This document shows positions 1 to 13,076 of a DNA stretch of 64,000 bases, piece after piece. The stretch lies in NCBI RefSeq assembly GCF_001625215.2, contig NC_030382.2:49627364-49691363 (forward strand). Reading direction: 5' to 3'. The position numbers were made by a program, and so were the translations under genes. The notes below the pieces were generated by a model. It saw nothing but the letters and a program-made list of their open reading frames with translations, was not told where the DNA came from and did not search any database. The DNA comes from Daucus carota subsp. sativus (lineage: Eukaryota > Streptophyta > Magnoliopsida > Apiales > Apiaceae). Each line of letters opens with the position of its first letter. Positions within the stretch are counted from its first letter, which is position 1.

Positions 1-430
1 GTAAAAAAAAATAACATATTTTAGTTAAAAAGAATAATTGGTTATATGGAAAGGTCTGTATTTCGGCCCAAAATTAAAAGAAATAAATAGTTCTATAGAT
101 AAGCACATATTTTGACCCAAGTACCGACCGACCAAACTTTCAATGTTTCGGCTTTAATATAAAATACGGGTCTATCTAAATAACCAATTATTTTTTTTTA
201 CTTTGGGCCGAAATACGGGCCGAAATACAGGCCTATCTATATAAACAATTATTCAAATGTTTGGGCTTTAATAGTAAAAAAAAATAACATATTTTAGTTA
301 AAAAGAATAATTGGTTATATGGAAAGATCTGTATTTCGGCCCAAAATTAAAAGAAATAAATAGTTCTATAGATAAGCCCATATTTTGACCCAAGTACCGA
401 CCGATCAAATGTTTCGGCTTTAATATAGAT
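1..430. repeat. Direct tandem repeat, about 268-bp period
   Basis: Two near-identical blocks, about 1-165 and 269-425, both begin with a run of A after GT and pass through the same words (ataacatattttag, ggttatatgga, tttcggcccaaaatt, gacccaagtaccgaccga). The first unit is cut by the window edge, so more units may lie upstream. The text between the blocks repeats shorter pieces (tttcggctttaat, cgggccgaaatac). No coding potential is seen. The family is unknown. Confidence 0.75.
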
Positions 431-829
431 GTGTCAAAATCTCATTAAATGTTGAGGGATTTCAAAAAGTATAAAATATCCTGAACAATCCCACAAAATC
501 TCATTTTAATTCATAAAAAAATGTATCGAAATTTGAATATCATATTTTAATAGATCTTAAAGAATTCTAACCGAATACCATCGATTTTAAGAATAGTTTA
601 AAATCCTAGTTAAATACAACCATATTTTATAATATAATTTAAAATTTTAATTGAATATTCCAATAATGTAATATATTTTTTAAAATGCGATCAAATATCT
701 TTAGATTTCATGAATCAAATAAAACGTTTTAAAATTTCAAATGAATACACCAAATTTGGTGTATGAATGGGTTGCTAAAAATAAAAACAAAAATAATTTT
801 ATATAATTTAATTTTTTAATATATATAAT

Positions 830-1028
830 TTTTTTGAACTTATTAAATTAATCACAATAGCCATGCCAGAAGGGAAATAAATATCATAGCAAAAAAAAAA
901 AAACGGGCTATAAATACCAAAGGGCTCACGAGCGCGATTCACGTGACATTCTGCTCCTGTCTCTGTCTTTGCGCACGCACACACTCTTTCTATCCGCCGG
1001 AGATCCACCGCAGACTTCGCCGGACGTC
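830..1028 (+). promoter_or_regulatory. Core promoter and 5' leader of the SMO2 gene
   Basis: A TATAAATA box lies at 909-916 and a CACGTG G-box core at 940-945, close to the expected transcription start. A leader of roughly 80-90 nt then runs to the ATG at 1029. The G-box is seen directly; a light or stress role is inference. Confidence 0.5.
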
Positions 1029-4000
1029 ATGTATTCCGTCATCCTAGCTACTTATACGGTATTTTACATATACTCTCTCTTATACTCTTATATATCCTTC
1101 ATTTGTTTCGGCACCTTCTCATTGATTTTTCACTAATCACTTGGTAATTTTCACACAATTGTACGAATGTGAATGTATATACACATAATTACATGGGCAA
1201 ACGAATTCACTGTTCATCTGGCTAGGAAGGGTCACATTGTTTTTACATTTTACCGTGCTGTAATTTTTAGGGTAATTGAAGAGTCTGTTTCTTTTCATTT
1301 TTAATTTTAAATTATGACTTTTTTTTTTTTAATTCGTTTTGATTTATATGGTATTTGCAGATTATTAGTATCTTCCAACTTATTACTGATTTTCGTTTAC
1401 GATTTGTTTCCCTTTAGATTTGGTGTAATTTAGAACTTCTGTGGTAAGAAATATACAGCTAAAAGAAGTTGTATTTTCAAAAATAATGCAATGCATGTCA
1501 GAGTTATTGCTATAAAGGCAAACAATCAGTCCTTCATTATTGAAATATATGGTGTGATATGAGATGGTAAGTTTGTAAATGTCACATGAAGAAATCCGAT
1601 ACGCATATAGTTTTAATGTGACACTAACTACCGGTAAGTGGTTATGAATTTAATGTAAAAGTTGCATTTGCGCGTAGAGAACTCTTTATGTGTTGTAGAT
1701 ACACCAGAATAGTATTTAGGCGTGGGTAGCCAAAAAATATTAGTTAGTTGGGTTAGGGTGGATTCCAAACTTACTGCGCAGATTTTAAATTTGGCAGGGT
1801 TAACGGTTTAGTTTTAGCTGTATATAAATTTACTGTAATTTACATGATTTTATGTTTGTTGGGCTTGCTTAACATTGTGGCTAAGCCTCGGCTAGATTCT
1901 ATGACGTATTGATGTCAAACTTTAAATGTGGAACTTTATGTATGTATAATAGAAGGGGAATTTGTTGCGAGATACTGTCAACGTCTTTGCGGTTTGGACG
2001 TATATATGATTATCTGCTTTGGGTTATCTATTTTATTTCAGCCTGACATACGATAACCTTATTGTTCATATCTTGTAATTTGTTGACTGATTTCTTTACT
2101 CCCTCCTTTATAATGCAGTATCTGATCACTCACTTCAGTGACTTTCAGCTGGCGTGTATTGGAAGTTTCCTCCTTCATGAAAGTGTTTATTTCTTGTCAG
2201 GGCTACCTTTTTTATACTTTGAGAGGGGAGGTTGGCTTGCAAAGTACAAAATCCAGGTTCTACTCTTCTTGGCTTGTTTACTTTTAATCAATAACAGACT
2301 CGCAAACTCTATTATATTTGATTATGATTTATGAATGTCCCTCAAATAGAAACCTTTACTTGAACACATCCATTACAATAGCTACCGACTTTAAGAAGTT
2401 TCATAGATATTATAAGATCCCTTAATTTCTATAAAATGCCAGCATCTAAGTGTTTAATTTTTTGTGATAAGTATATATATTTTTCTTGATAAATGCAGAA
2501 GAAAAAGAATACAGTTGAAGCTCAGGAGAAATGTATTAGTCGCCTCTTGCTATATCATTTCTTTGTCAACCTTCCAGTTATGGTTTTCTCATACCCCGTC
2601 TTCAGATTAATGGGATTGAGAAGTAGTCTTCCATTACCATCCTGGTACGTCCACATTCTTTATATACTAGAGCTATATATTGGAATCACACACTGTCTGC
2701 GACTTTCTTCCTGCTAAGCAATGCATATATGTTTTGTTTGCTTTCTGCAATACCTGTTTATAGTTTCAAACTACCGATGGTTTATAGTTGACATATTTCC
2801 ATTAAGATTCAAATCCTCCATTTGCAGGAAAGTAGTGTGTACACAGATTTTCTTCTACTTCATTATAGAGGATTTTATATTTTATTGGGGCCACAGAGTT
2901 TTACATACAAAATGGTTGTACAAGCATGTCCACAGTGTTCATCACGAGTAAGTGACGATACTATGATGATATGTGATTTATTATACTATGCGATGCTTCC
3001 AGCAGGTTTAATAAAGGGTTCTTGATATTCAGGTATGCAACACCCTTTGGACTGAATTCTGAATATGCTCATCCAGCTGAAATACTGTTTCTCGGTTTTG
3101 CTACTATTGCTGGTCCTGCCATCACTGGACCTCATTTGATCACTCTGTGGTTGTGGATGGTAGTGAGAGTCCTCGAAACTGTTGAAGCACATTGTGGTTA
3201 CCATTTCCCCTGGAGCATTTCAAACTTCTTGCCCTTATATGGGGGGTTAGTATAATTCTCACATCTAGCTTTCTTATAGCTGTTCCTATATTTGTTCATT
3301 ATCCTTATTGTATATTCCACCTCACAATTATGTTTGATTCATTTCCAGAGCTGATTTTCATGACTATCATCACCGTCTGCTCTATACCAAGTCTGGCAAC
3401 TATTCATCCACTTTTGTTTACATGGACTGGTATGGATCTTTTATTTTATGCAATAAAATATAGGCGAATAAACTTTCTAGGTTTGTGTACTGTGAATAGA
3501 AAGTTTCATTAATTTTCGTTCCTTAAATATTTGATAGTATCTGGAAACCTTTGCAATTCGGCTTTAAATAATTTGTGAAGGTATAAATTCTATGTTACTG
3601 AATTGATTGGGTGTAATTAGGTCATATACATATGCTAAAATTATCAAGTGTTGTGTCATAATCACCTATAGATATTCCATTTTATACAAGTATACAGTCT
3701 TATTGATTTAATAGCACATTTCTTATACAAAGCTCCAATTCAGACAGTGGATTGTAGTTTCAGTTTTAAGGTGGTTAGCTCAACTCAAATTAGGTTAACT
3801 GCTGCCACAGAAGAAGTTCCACAAAATTAATGCAAGGTGCACGTGCATGCACGCCCTCACACGCACACGTGGATTATAATGGATACAAGTGGTTGGTGTA
3901 TTGATGGCGTCTCTGCTTTCTGTTTCCTTTTTTTGGCTCTTAATAAAGACGTGATCAAGACTTTCTTTATCATGCTTTGGACAGCTCAAGCACATCCCAG

Positions 4001-4986
4001 CTTCTAACTAGTAGTCATACACACACAAACACAAATGTAGATTTTATATATATGCGGATATTGGTTGCTGGTGATTGCGAACTTTATGGCATCCCTGCTT
4101 TCCGCTTTCTTTTTTTATTTTTGGGTAATCACATCCCTGAATTATGCATAGCTGGTGTGAAGTCAATATGTCAACTTGTGAAGCAGGTCACTATATATAT
4201 TTTATATTTTTGCATGAGTATTATGGTATGGATGAACCATGAATTTATACTCATCAAGTCAGAAGGCACACTAAAGGGTGGACGAAAGAGAGCAGAAGAA
4301 GAAACATGGATTTGGATTGAACAGAATGTGGACGATCTTTCCTTTCAAAGTATCTTTCGGATTTTAAACTTTAAGCCAGATTCAGATAATTTTTTTCTGC
4401 TTACAGTCTCAGCCTCGTAGGTTGGGTAAACAGCTTCAAACACTGTCAGGTCTTCTATTTTCTGCACCAAGTAATCTATCAAGCCATCATAGATGTGCGT
4501 AGTACTCCACCTTTCCCAGGTCATGCAAAATTTATTGTTGTCTTCAGTTTGTTGAGAAATTGTACGATAGCAAGTTTTAGTTTTTGCTAAATATGACTAG
4601 AAGTTCAAGTTCTGGCAAACTGTAGGTTTAAACTTTACTATAATATAAATACTTCGGATGTTGAAAATATGATGTTCTCGATTGGTGTTTTACAACTCCC
4701 ATATACAAGTGTTTGAGGAGAAAACAAGTTCTCATTGGTTCACTAGATATGTATAATTACTATATGTGCATGTGTGTAAATGTGTACAAGTATTGTGAAT
4801 AATTAGCTCCATTCTATTCTCTCTTAATCAGGCGCGTCTTGTTTTTTTAGGATATTTGGTACTGATAAAGGTTACAGAAAATTGAAGGCTATCACTGAAG
4901 ATGATGAGATTGACGCCAAGCAATATAATTCAGTATCGACTGTTGTGGCATCACAAGATGGATCAGAAGCTAAAGCATCTTGGTAA
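1029..4986 (+). CDS. SMO2: Methylsterol monooxygenase, SMO2 type (sterol C4-methyl oxidase)
   Basis: This ER membrane di-iron oxygenase removes a C4 methyl group in phytosterol synthesis. Seven exons read in frame: 1029-1058, 2119-2256, 2499-2644, 2828-2947, 3033-3245, 3349-3429 and 4851-4986, giving 287 aa with GT-AG introns. All three histidine clusters of the fatty acid hydroxylase family are present: WGHRVLH, HSVHHE and HDYHH. The body (YLITHFSDFQLACIGSFLLH onward) closely follows recalled Arabidopsis SMO2 proteins of about 270 aa. The last intron is long, 1421 nt, and holds degenerate repeated text but no gene. The C-terminal tail of about 30 residues is longer than in Arabidopsis. Exon 1 (MYSVILATYT) is the weak point: it fits phase and position but not the usual N-terminus, so the start may be wrong. 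Confidence 0.9.
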
Positions 4987-6692
4987 ATCTTCCTATTGGT
5001 TCATCTTCATATCGTTCATGATTGCTCTACAGTTTACCTTGTCCTAGTTTATCTTGTATCTTTGGAGTCGGATCGAAGGTTGCTCTGGATGTTAATTGTC
5101 TTTGTATCCAAGTTTCGACATGAATTAAGTTTCTTTGGTACCTTTTGTCGTAATGTTCTTGGACGGGTGTTCTAGTTATGCATGTGTGAGTGATGAATAC
5201 AATTACAGTTGGCTGATCCTGGCATATATTTGTTTGCCCTAGGAACCTTTGTGAATCGGGTGTAGAACTTCTCTATTATGCGTAGGAGTGTGCGTTTTGA
5301 AGAACCAAACATAATTAAAATAATAATTTGGTATAATTTTTGTGTACACTATAATGAACATTAAATGTAAACAAAGTAATATGCCATTTTTCATAAAAAG
5401 CATTACATTTTCTTTTGGGCTTGGGAAGGGTGTGTGTACATAAACCAAATACACCTGCAATATTTCAAGTTTCAGATGAGAATTGACATAGATTCAACCT
5501 CAGAATTAAATTTCTTTAATTGCTTGTGAATTTATATGTACTTGCTGGCTGGGCTGATTTTCGGGTTTGGTCTACCTTAAAAATGAAAAAGGTAAGAAAC
5601 AGGAAAATTAATTATTCTCCAAATCTGAAATGGCCCCTACCTTTAGATCTTTTGATACGTGTAAGTAACATTAAACCCTTTTCATCCTTTCGCCGAACTA
5701 GCTCATGTATATTACTATTAAGGTAATAAAAATATATGTTGGTTTCTAAAGGGCGTGATATTCGATTGTAAATATGAGGTGGTGATAACTAGGAATGTAA
5801 ATGTGTAGATAGCCTGTGAGCTACTCGAGTTTAACTCGTAAAATGTCCGAATATGATGTTGTGGCGAGTAGAGTTCTAACATGAGCTCTGCAAACAGTTT
5901 ATTAAGCGAGTTTCAAATTTTCAGGCTCGCTAGACCAAGAGGACGTAATATGTACTGTATATATTATTTTTTATTTTTTTTGAAAGTAATGTACTGTGTC
6001 TATAATTAAATATTACATATTAGAATCGTATTCATCACATATGAATTTTTGTTGTTATAGTAGTAAAATTGATCTGAATTCTTAAAATTTGAGCGTAGTT
6101 AAAACTGATCGAACCTTTATGAAGATTGAGGTTTAGAAATGATGACTTGAATGAGTTCAAAATATAAGGAGGCAAGATATAAACTTGAAAATTATGACTC
6201 AACCTATCCTGATGATCTCGAGCTCGATCGAAATCTAGTCCCATAGGTTTGAGTTCAAAATCTAATATCATATGTTTCTTTTTTTTTTTAATAATTAATA
6301 TCATAAGTTTAATCAAGAACACCGATAAAAATTTCTAAAATTTGTATTATTCAGTTAGACTCAACTTATTTATGCTGATAAAAACACCAACAGAAATCAT
6401 CGAGCCTCAGACTTATCGAGCTTGAACTTGAAATAATCAGTACTTGACTCGAGCTCAAACTAACTTATTTAAACCGATATATTTACGCTGATAAAACAAA
6501 ACTAACAGAAAAAAATAAAAGCAAGGTAGCACGTAGCGTTCCGCAAAAAGCAAAGAAAGGTACTCATAATCATAGTCGTCTAAATAAAACATAAGTTGAT
6601 CATCCATCGATCACACCAAACAACACAACAGAAAAGAGTACTAGTAGTAAGTAGTAATATAGCGGGGTACACGTTACGGAAAACATGACTCT
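4987..6692. other. Spacer with unclassified repeat-like text
   Basis: This is the 3' flank of SMO2 and then of the PP2C gene. From about 5810 to 6480 the sequence is rich in variants of gctcgag and actcgag on both strands, and the words acttatttatgctgataaaa and acttatttaaaccgatat recur near 6367 and 6462. That pattern suggests an old transposable element without clear ends. No gene is seen. Confidence 0.4.
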
Positions 6693-8267
6693 CTAAGTCT
6701 CCTTCCTGAGATTGATGACAACAACACTCACGTTATCACTGCTCCTCCTAACCAACGCCAGTTTCGTCAACAATAACGACGCATCCGCACATGCCTGGTC
6801 GTGATACTCACCGCCGCCTTCGCCGGAGACGCTTCCCGGCGGGCTCATGCTCACCACCTTTCCGTCCAGACACAACCCAGCCACGCCGCATGCAGTCTGG
6901 TTCGAGACCATGTCCCATAATCCATCGCTGGCTAGGATCAAACAGTCATCCTCTCCTGTGCGCTCTGTTATGGTCACCTCCGGCTCGCTCGTCACATATG
7001 GCTTCAGATAACTATCACCTGAACACAACTCAACTCACAAAATCAATTGCAATTTAAAAGAATCTGTCAATAGTCATCGTTTTTTTTGACAATTTAGGCT
7101 TATACGCGTTACAATGAGTATCTGTTCTGATACTTTATTTAACTAGCTAGACTTTGCACCTATAGCTCTTGACATGGCAAGGACGCCGAGGACTCGAGCT
7201 CCCTCCCAGTATATAACCTGGCCACCAGCAGCCTGGATCCGGCTAAGTTCATCAGGGCGATCAGGCTGTATGTACAACAATACATGTAACTAATTAAGTT
7301 GAGAACGAATAGAATAGATCATTGGAGAAGGAGTGTGTAACTGACCTTATGGTCTACAGAGAGGGGAATAGCTTTCCCCTTTCGAGCCAGAACAGCTCTA
7401 GAGTCACCACAGTTGGCCACAATAATCTTATCAGGAGTCACAAGAGCAACCACAGCGGTGGAGCCAACAGCATCCGACTCCGGTGAAGGGAGGAGGCATC
7501 TACAGCCAGCAGCAGCCATTACAGCTTCTTTGCATGTAATGACCTCCTCGTCCATCCGGGCAAAGCTTCTCTCCAGAGCTTCCTTCCACTCCATGGATTC
7601 CACCACCTCCTTGCCTCTTAGCTCCTCCTTCACCAGCTCATGCAACTTCTCTTTGCACCTCTTTGCCACCTTTAATCATATATATCATACAACATTAGTA
7701 TCCAAAACCATATGCTATACAAAACAAATGGTAGCCAACAAACTTTACAAACTAGTACTACATACCAAAAAGATAAACATCTTTCTATCTATCTTATCTA
7801 TATATCACTACACATAAAACAAATTAACATACATGAGAGCATCCGTGTCCGTCATAAACAGCAAAGTAATGAAACTTTGGAGCATCTCCGATGTCTTTGC
7901 TGCAAAGAGAAGCGTGAACAGCAACAAAATCCTCCATATCTCTCCTCCGTCCACAAATCGAAGAGAGCCCAAAGTTAGGGCACTTCTCCGACCTCACACT
8001 ATCTTTCTCCTCCACCAAATTCTGCTCAACTCTCTGGCTCAACTCTCCACTCTCAGCCTTCCCCTTACCTTTACCATCCTGGAACATCTGCAGCTTGCGG
8101 CATTTCACTCCTCCGTTGTCCTCCTCACCAACACCCACATCTCTAGCCCGGCTCAGCTCCAGCTTTTGGCGACGAGAAGCTCGTGCATTCTTTTTACACG
8201 ATGCTGATGCTTCCCGTTTTGAGCTTGAGTTATTATTCATCATGTCCCCGGAAACGGTCTTCTCCAT
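6693..8267 (-). CDS. Clade A protein phosphatase 2C (ABA co-receptor type, PP2CA/AHG3-HAI-like)
   Basis: This serine/threonine phosphatase would act as a negative regulator of ABA signalling, inactivating SnRK2 kinases and being blocked by PYR/PYL receptors bound to ABA. Four exons on the minus strand (7833-8267, 7346-7669, 7160-7265, 6693-7018) give 396 aa with consistent phases. The N-terminal region of about 100 residues is basic and serine-rich, as in the family. PP2C motifs follow in order: GRRRDMED (about 107-113), YDGHG (138-142), [46 protein letters not shown] and [10 protein letters not shown]. The tryptophan that locks onto the ABA receptor is present in [11 protein letters not shown], which marks clade A. 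The text around VIYW-GARVLG resembles recalled AHG3 more than HAI1, but the exact orthologue is not settled. ABRE-like cores lie upstream. Confidence 0.93.
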
Positions 8268-8620
8268 TTTATTATTCTACTTTTGTTCTTAAGAAATGAA
8301 GGAAATAATGGAGACTTGTTGGAGGTGTGGAGAAGTGAAAGGAGTATTTAAGGAAGAAACTGCCTGTCAGCTAAGAGAAATGACGCACACACCGACTTTA
8401 GCACCAATGTAAAAAGCTTGGTGAAATCTACACCGTTGATCAAGCTGGGTAAAATAACACGTAGCATTGAATACGTAACGTGGTCCAATGAATCTGGACA
8501 CGGTCATTTTTTTAAGTGACATGCCTGTAACTTTAGCTGAAGTTCATAGGACAGCAGTGAAAGTGTTTTTAATTATTTCATATTTGCTATGGGACGCGTG
8601 GCAAGTTTTAGCAGTAGTAC
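8268..8620 (-). promoter_or_regulatory. Upstream region of the PP2C gene with ABRE-like cores
   Basis: Two ACGTG cores, one on each strand, lie at 8458-8462 and 8478-8482, about 200 bp upstream of the start codon and next to a CCAAT word. A gacgcgtggc word near 8594 resembles a coupling element. Clade A PP2C genes are typically ABA-induced as feedback; this arrangement fits, but function is inferred. Confidence 0.45.
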
Positions 8621-9414
8621 GAGATTAGTGTCTGACTTTTAAGATACTTTACTTATATTTCTCCTAGTTTTTTCACTCTTCTGTGAATCCCTCTTTAAAC
8701 ATCTTCTCCTACGAATCCCTCTTTAGATATCGGTTACACTTGGAACATTTTTTATTCAATTTATAATTGAAATTATTTTGTGTTATTTTAAAATGTAAAA
8801 TGATCATACTAGTTTGCAACTTGCATGTACGTCTCCTTTTTTAATGTAATTAATATATTATATATATAATATTGTAAGACTAAAATTAGGGAACAGGGGA
8901 GAGGTGAGAAACATATACGTAGCATGTTATGATGATGAGGGGTAGACCTGAATAACAGCAAGAAACACTTCACATTTCTATACATTAAATGATAGATGAT
9001 ACAACAGCGGTCACGTTCTTTGACACTTGTTTGTTGATCGATATCTAAAATCAGTTTCGATGACCTGTCACGAATTTACGTTACTTTGCTTTAGCTTATC
9101 CAAAGGATTTGGCTTTTTTTTTAATTTTGTGTATAATATAAAATATAATAAAACTTTTTGACCTTTTAAAAGAAATATGTGGTTTTTCACATTATTTTTT
9201 AGTTTTCTCAATCTTAAGGGTTAGATGTTTCCTCGATTAACTTTTTTCCATTCAATTAACTCAAGGGAAACAAGATATATTTAAATTTCCTTATCAAAAC
9301 TTTAATTATAAATGTATAAAATGGTCGTAGGTTGACTAAAATGAATGTATGCAGTAATTAAAAGAATTGTAGGTTGTGTACATCAGTGTAGCACACCTTC
9401 CTACTCTGAAATTA
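8621..9414. other. AT-rich spacer, nothing recognised
   Basis: The tract holds low-complexity AT-rich DNA and short ORFs with no recognisable protein content. No terminal repeats were found by eye. Confidence 0.5.
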
Positions 9415-9751
9415 TCGGACCGTTTAGATTAACTTGAAAAAAGTGACTTTTTACTTAAATCAAAGAAGTGAAGTAGAAATGAAAAATAAATAAGTTAATA
9501 TAATATTTGGAAAATAAGAAAAAAATTAGCATTGCCAGCTTTTAAAAATGCTTTCGTTTATTTACGCAAACATTACTTAAATCAAAGAAGTGAAGTAGAA
9601 ATGAAAAATAAATAAGTTAATATAATATTTGGAAAATAAGAAAAAAATTAGCATTGCCGGCTTTTAAAAATGCTTTCGTTTATTTACGCAAACAGGTAAT
9701 GAGAAGCAGAAGTTAGAAGCAGTTTTTGCTTCTACAAACCAAACCGCCTCT
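9415..9751. mobile_element. MITE with GTTTGG-type ends and an internal duplication
   Basis: The left end reads ggaccgtttagattaac and the right end aaaccaaaccgcctc, an imperfect inverted repeat. The body (ttacttaaatcaaagaagtg, agaagcagaagttagaagcag) matches the element at 9937-10154. This copy is enlarged by an internal tandem duplication (9451-9694). No target-site duplication is clear. Confidence 0.6.
9451..9694. repeat. Perfect-looking 122-bp tandem duplication inside a MITE
   Basis: Units 9451-9572 and 9573-9694 match throughout except for one seen base difference (attgccagct against attgccggct). The duplication must be recent, or it could be an assembly artefact. Confidence 0.85.
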
Positions 9752-9936
9752 GTATCTAGCAAAATGCATGCTCTAAAGAATCAAAAACTAAGCAAAATAT
9801 TTATAGTTCCGTTAATTTGATTAACAATGTCAACTCGTAGCCCAGGGGTGTGTGACTAGCTATATCCGAGTATATATGCTATTTGAAGGTTCATTTATTC
9901 CGAAACATTTTGCCCGCCAGTTGAACATCAAACTAA

Positions 9937-10154
9937 GGGGCCGTTTGGGTTAGTTTAAAAGAAGTGATTTTTTACTTAAATTAAAGAAGTGGAGTAGAAG
10001 TGAGAAGTAAATAAATTAATAAAGTGTTTGGAAAAAAAGTGAGACAGAAGCTAGTATTCTCAGCTTTTTAAAAGTGCTTCTACTTTTTTACACAAATAGG
10101 TCAAAAGAAGCAGAAGCCAGAAGAAACTTCTGCTTCTTCACCCCAAACACGCTC
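9937..10154. mobile_element. MITE, possibly PIF/Harbinger-like, flanked by TAA
   Basis: The 218-bp element starts ggggccgtttgggttag and ends cccaaacacgctc, imperfect inverted ends flanked on both sides by TAA (9934-9936 and 10155-10157). The interior resembles the element at 9415-9751. The three-base flanks suggest PIF/Harbinger, but the superfamily call is tentative. Confidence 0.6.
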
Positions 10155-13076
10155 TAAATATTGTCTCAATTCTTTTATCTTCTTCTTGTTTGGTAGATGG
10201 AAGGTAACCATCCACCCATGATACTAACACCATCCATACATGATCCTTTATTCTAGGACTCAAACTCTTTAATTAACATATGACTTCATAGGACTTTTAA
10301 TTTTGGTTTAACATCTAAGGTAAGAGTCGGGCCTTTTATTTTTGAATTATATTAGATCATATATGTCCCATAGATAATAAAGGGCACCCCCATTTAACAC
10401 TAAACATATCATCACAAATGCCTACAATTAAAGTCAAGTATGCATCTATGATCTATCTACTTTGCTACTCTTTCTAACGCAAATTATATCTAACACATGT
10501 CTATGCCAATGCTAGCTTTATATTACTTTCATACATATAAAGGTTTTTGTTTTAAGATTAAACCCTTTTAAATTGTAAAAATAGTTAGATGACTGCAATA
10601 TAATCAATAATTATTTAAAATTCAATTTGTAACATAAATAATGTGACAATATTGTGTTCATTTTTATAGGTAAATTTACTTTTAAATTTTCGAAGCACTT
10701 AAAAATTCAATTTAACAATTTTCATTCATTTATAATTAAAATGATGTTATTATATTAAAAAAGTTAATCAAATCATGAAATAATTGTTTCAAAATATATG
10801 TCTAGATATTTTGTCATATATGTCTTAATATTGTTTTTCTTTCACAAAATTATATATATTAAGTCAATATAAAAATTAAAAATAAATAAATTTATTTAAA
10901 TATTATTAATTTATTTTCAGAATATTCTCAATAATAACCTTCTACTTTTAACTTTTCAAAATTATGTCATTTTTATTTATAACTTAACAGTGATAACCTT
11001 ATATTCCAAATTTCACCTATATAATTTCATTTTGTGTTAAGATGTATGTAAATGACTTAATTAGTCATACAAATCTTTATTTTTTGTTTTGTAATTCAAA
11101 CATCCATAATAATCTAATGATAAAAATATATTAACAAAACTTAATTTAAAATTTCAAAAATATTTGGAAGAATATTCTTCATTATATGTTTGTACTATCA
11201 AATTTTAATGTATATTATTATTTTTTATGACTTCTACATGCACTAGACTTTATAATTTAATGTTTCACTAATATTTGGGAAATGAAGGATATTAAGTTTT
11301 TGAAACTTAAAATATAGGATGTCATTTATAAGTGGAAAATGCAAGTAAAAAAAACAGAAGAGTAAAGGAATTCCATTTATTTTATATAGTTTGATCAAAT
11401 GAAACATGCCATCAATTAATGTCCAAAATCAAATAAAATTATAATACAAGATATATATTAATTTATTTGTTCTTTAAGTTATTAGTATAAAATATTTATT
11501 TAATTCAATTTAAATTTTAGAGTCTTAATCAACATAAAACTTTGATTTGCGATGTGTTTGTATTATTTTTTGTTTTATATGACATATGAGTTAGTTAAAA
11601 ATTAAAAATAAAAGTAAAATTTTCAAGTTAGTATATTTATATGATATGATAATCATTTATTAAATAACTCATAACAATAAAAAGAGTTTGAAAATTATCA
11701 TAAACAAAATATTTTCTATTTTAAAATGTATTTAGCATTATACAAAATCAATTTAAATAGCCAATATTAGAGTTTTCAAAATTGAGGAAGAAAAATGAAA
11801 GTGAAGAGATAGGATATATACATACATATGTGTGTGTATATATGTATACATATGTATGTATGTATGTATGTATATATATATATATATGTATATATGTATA
11901 TATATGTATGTATGTATATAATTATTTAAAATATTAAATATTAAAAATGTATAAAAATATAAATTAAGAGAAAGCATTCTTAGAACATATTACTCACACG
12001 GTATATAATATAAAACTTATCTCTTATCTCATCACTCACCTAGAACACATTCTCATGACATTCATTTTGTTACTATGCATTCTTCTTAAGATATTTTCTC
12101 AATTTTAACTTAAAATCTTTCAACCCTAATCTTTCAACGACAGGTAGGGACTAATCACGTGAGATTCTCAGAGACCTGATTTTGCATCGGAACTTCCCTT
12201 CTGCAGTTCACTGTATTTCTCAGCCATGTGACGTTTACTGCAGCAACTTGCATTGGAAATCTGATTTTGTTGTTTATTTATATCGGTTATATTGTTTGTT
12301 TCTCATTTTATTATTAATTTATATTCACAATTCGCTGAAGTTGTATTGAATTGACCACCGGCTTAATGTGAATCAGAATGTCTACTTGATTCTAAATTTG
12401 TACTGACAGTATGTTACAGCAGACCAGCTGTTTGTTGATTTTTCTTATAATTTTCTTGAACCTAATCAATCTTTTAGAAGTTTTAATCAATCTAATAGCA
12501 TGTAGTAAGTTTAATATTATACTCTGTAAATAGAATTATTTAATATAACTAAAGAGTTGAAACTAAAACAGGATTACATGAGATAAAGAAACGTTTGAAG
12601 AAGATGATAGTGAGACTCTGCATGCCTAGTAAATATTTACTATATATGAAATAAGAGGATAAATAGATGGTCAAGACCTGTTTATTGGTTTTTAATTTCT
12701 AATTCATATTCAATAATATTCATGGATATAATTTTATTATATGAGAACTTTAATATGATCCTAGTAATGAACTAGCATCATTGAGAGATAACTTACAATG
12801 TTTTCATGAAAAAATACATTTCTATGTGTTCTCATCATATTTTGGTCATAAATCTATTGTAAAAGAAGAAAATAAAAAATGTTTCACTTTGGTTGGTTAA
12901 TTAAATGAAAGTGATTTAGAAGGACTGTGATGTTGTATAATATAAAAACCTTTTAAAAATTTAAATACAAAAACACAATATTAATATATTATTATAACCA
13001 ATCTGAGAACCTTTTGAAAATTTCAAATACACAATAATAATTTTAGATCATTTCAAGTAATCAACACAAATGTACA
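10155..13076. other. AT-rich gene desert
   Basis: Nearly 3 kb of very AT-rich DNA with no plausible coding exon, apart from the microsatellite at 11818-11930. ORFs here are low-complexity. Confidence 0.5.
11818..11930. repeat. TATG/TATA microsatellite
   Basis: A compound simple repeat of tatg, tata and tgtg words about 110 bp long. The hydrophobic, tyrosine-rich minus-strand ORF across it is an artefact of the repeat. Confidence 0.9.

Noticed and set aside
3977-4420. 147-codon plus-strand frame in the last SMO2 intron
   Set aside because: It lies wholly between exons 6 and 7, is low-complexity and has no family resemblance.
7413-8292. Several plus-strand frames over the PP2C gene
   Set aside because: They are antisense shadows of PP2C exons and introns.
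11753-11977. Tyrosine/isoleucine/histidine-rich minus-strand frame
   Set aside because: It is a translation of the TATG/TATA microsatellite.
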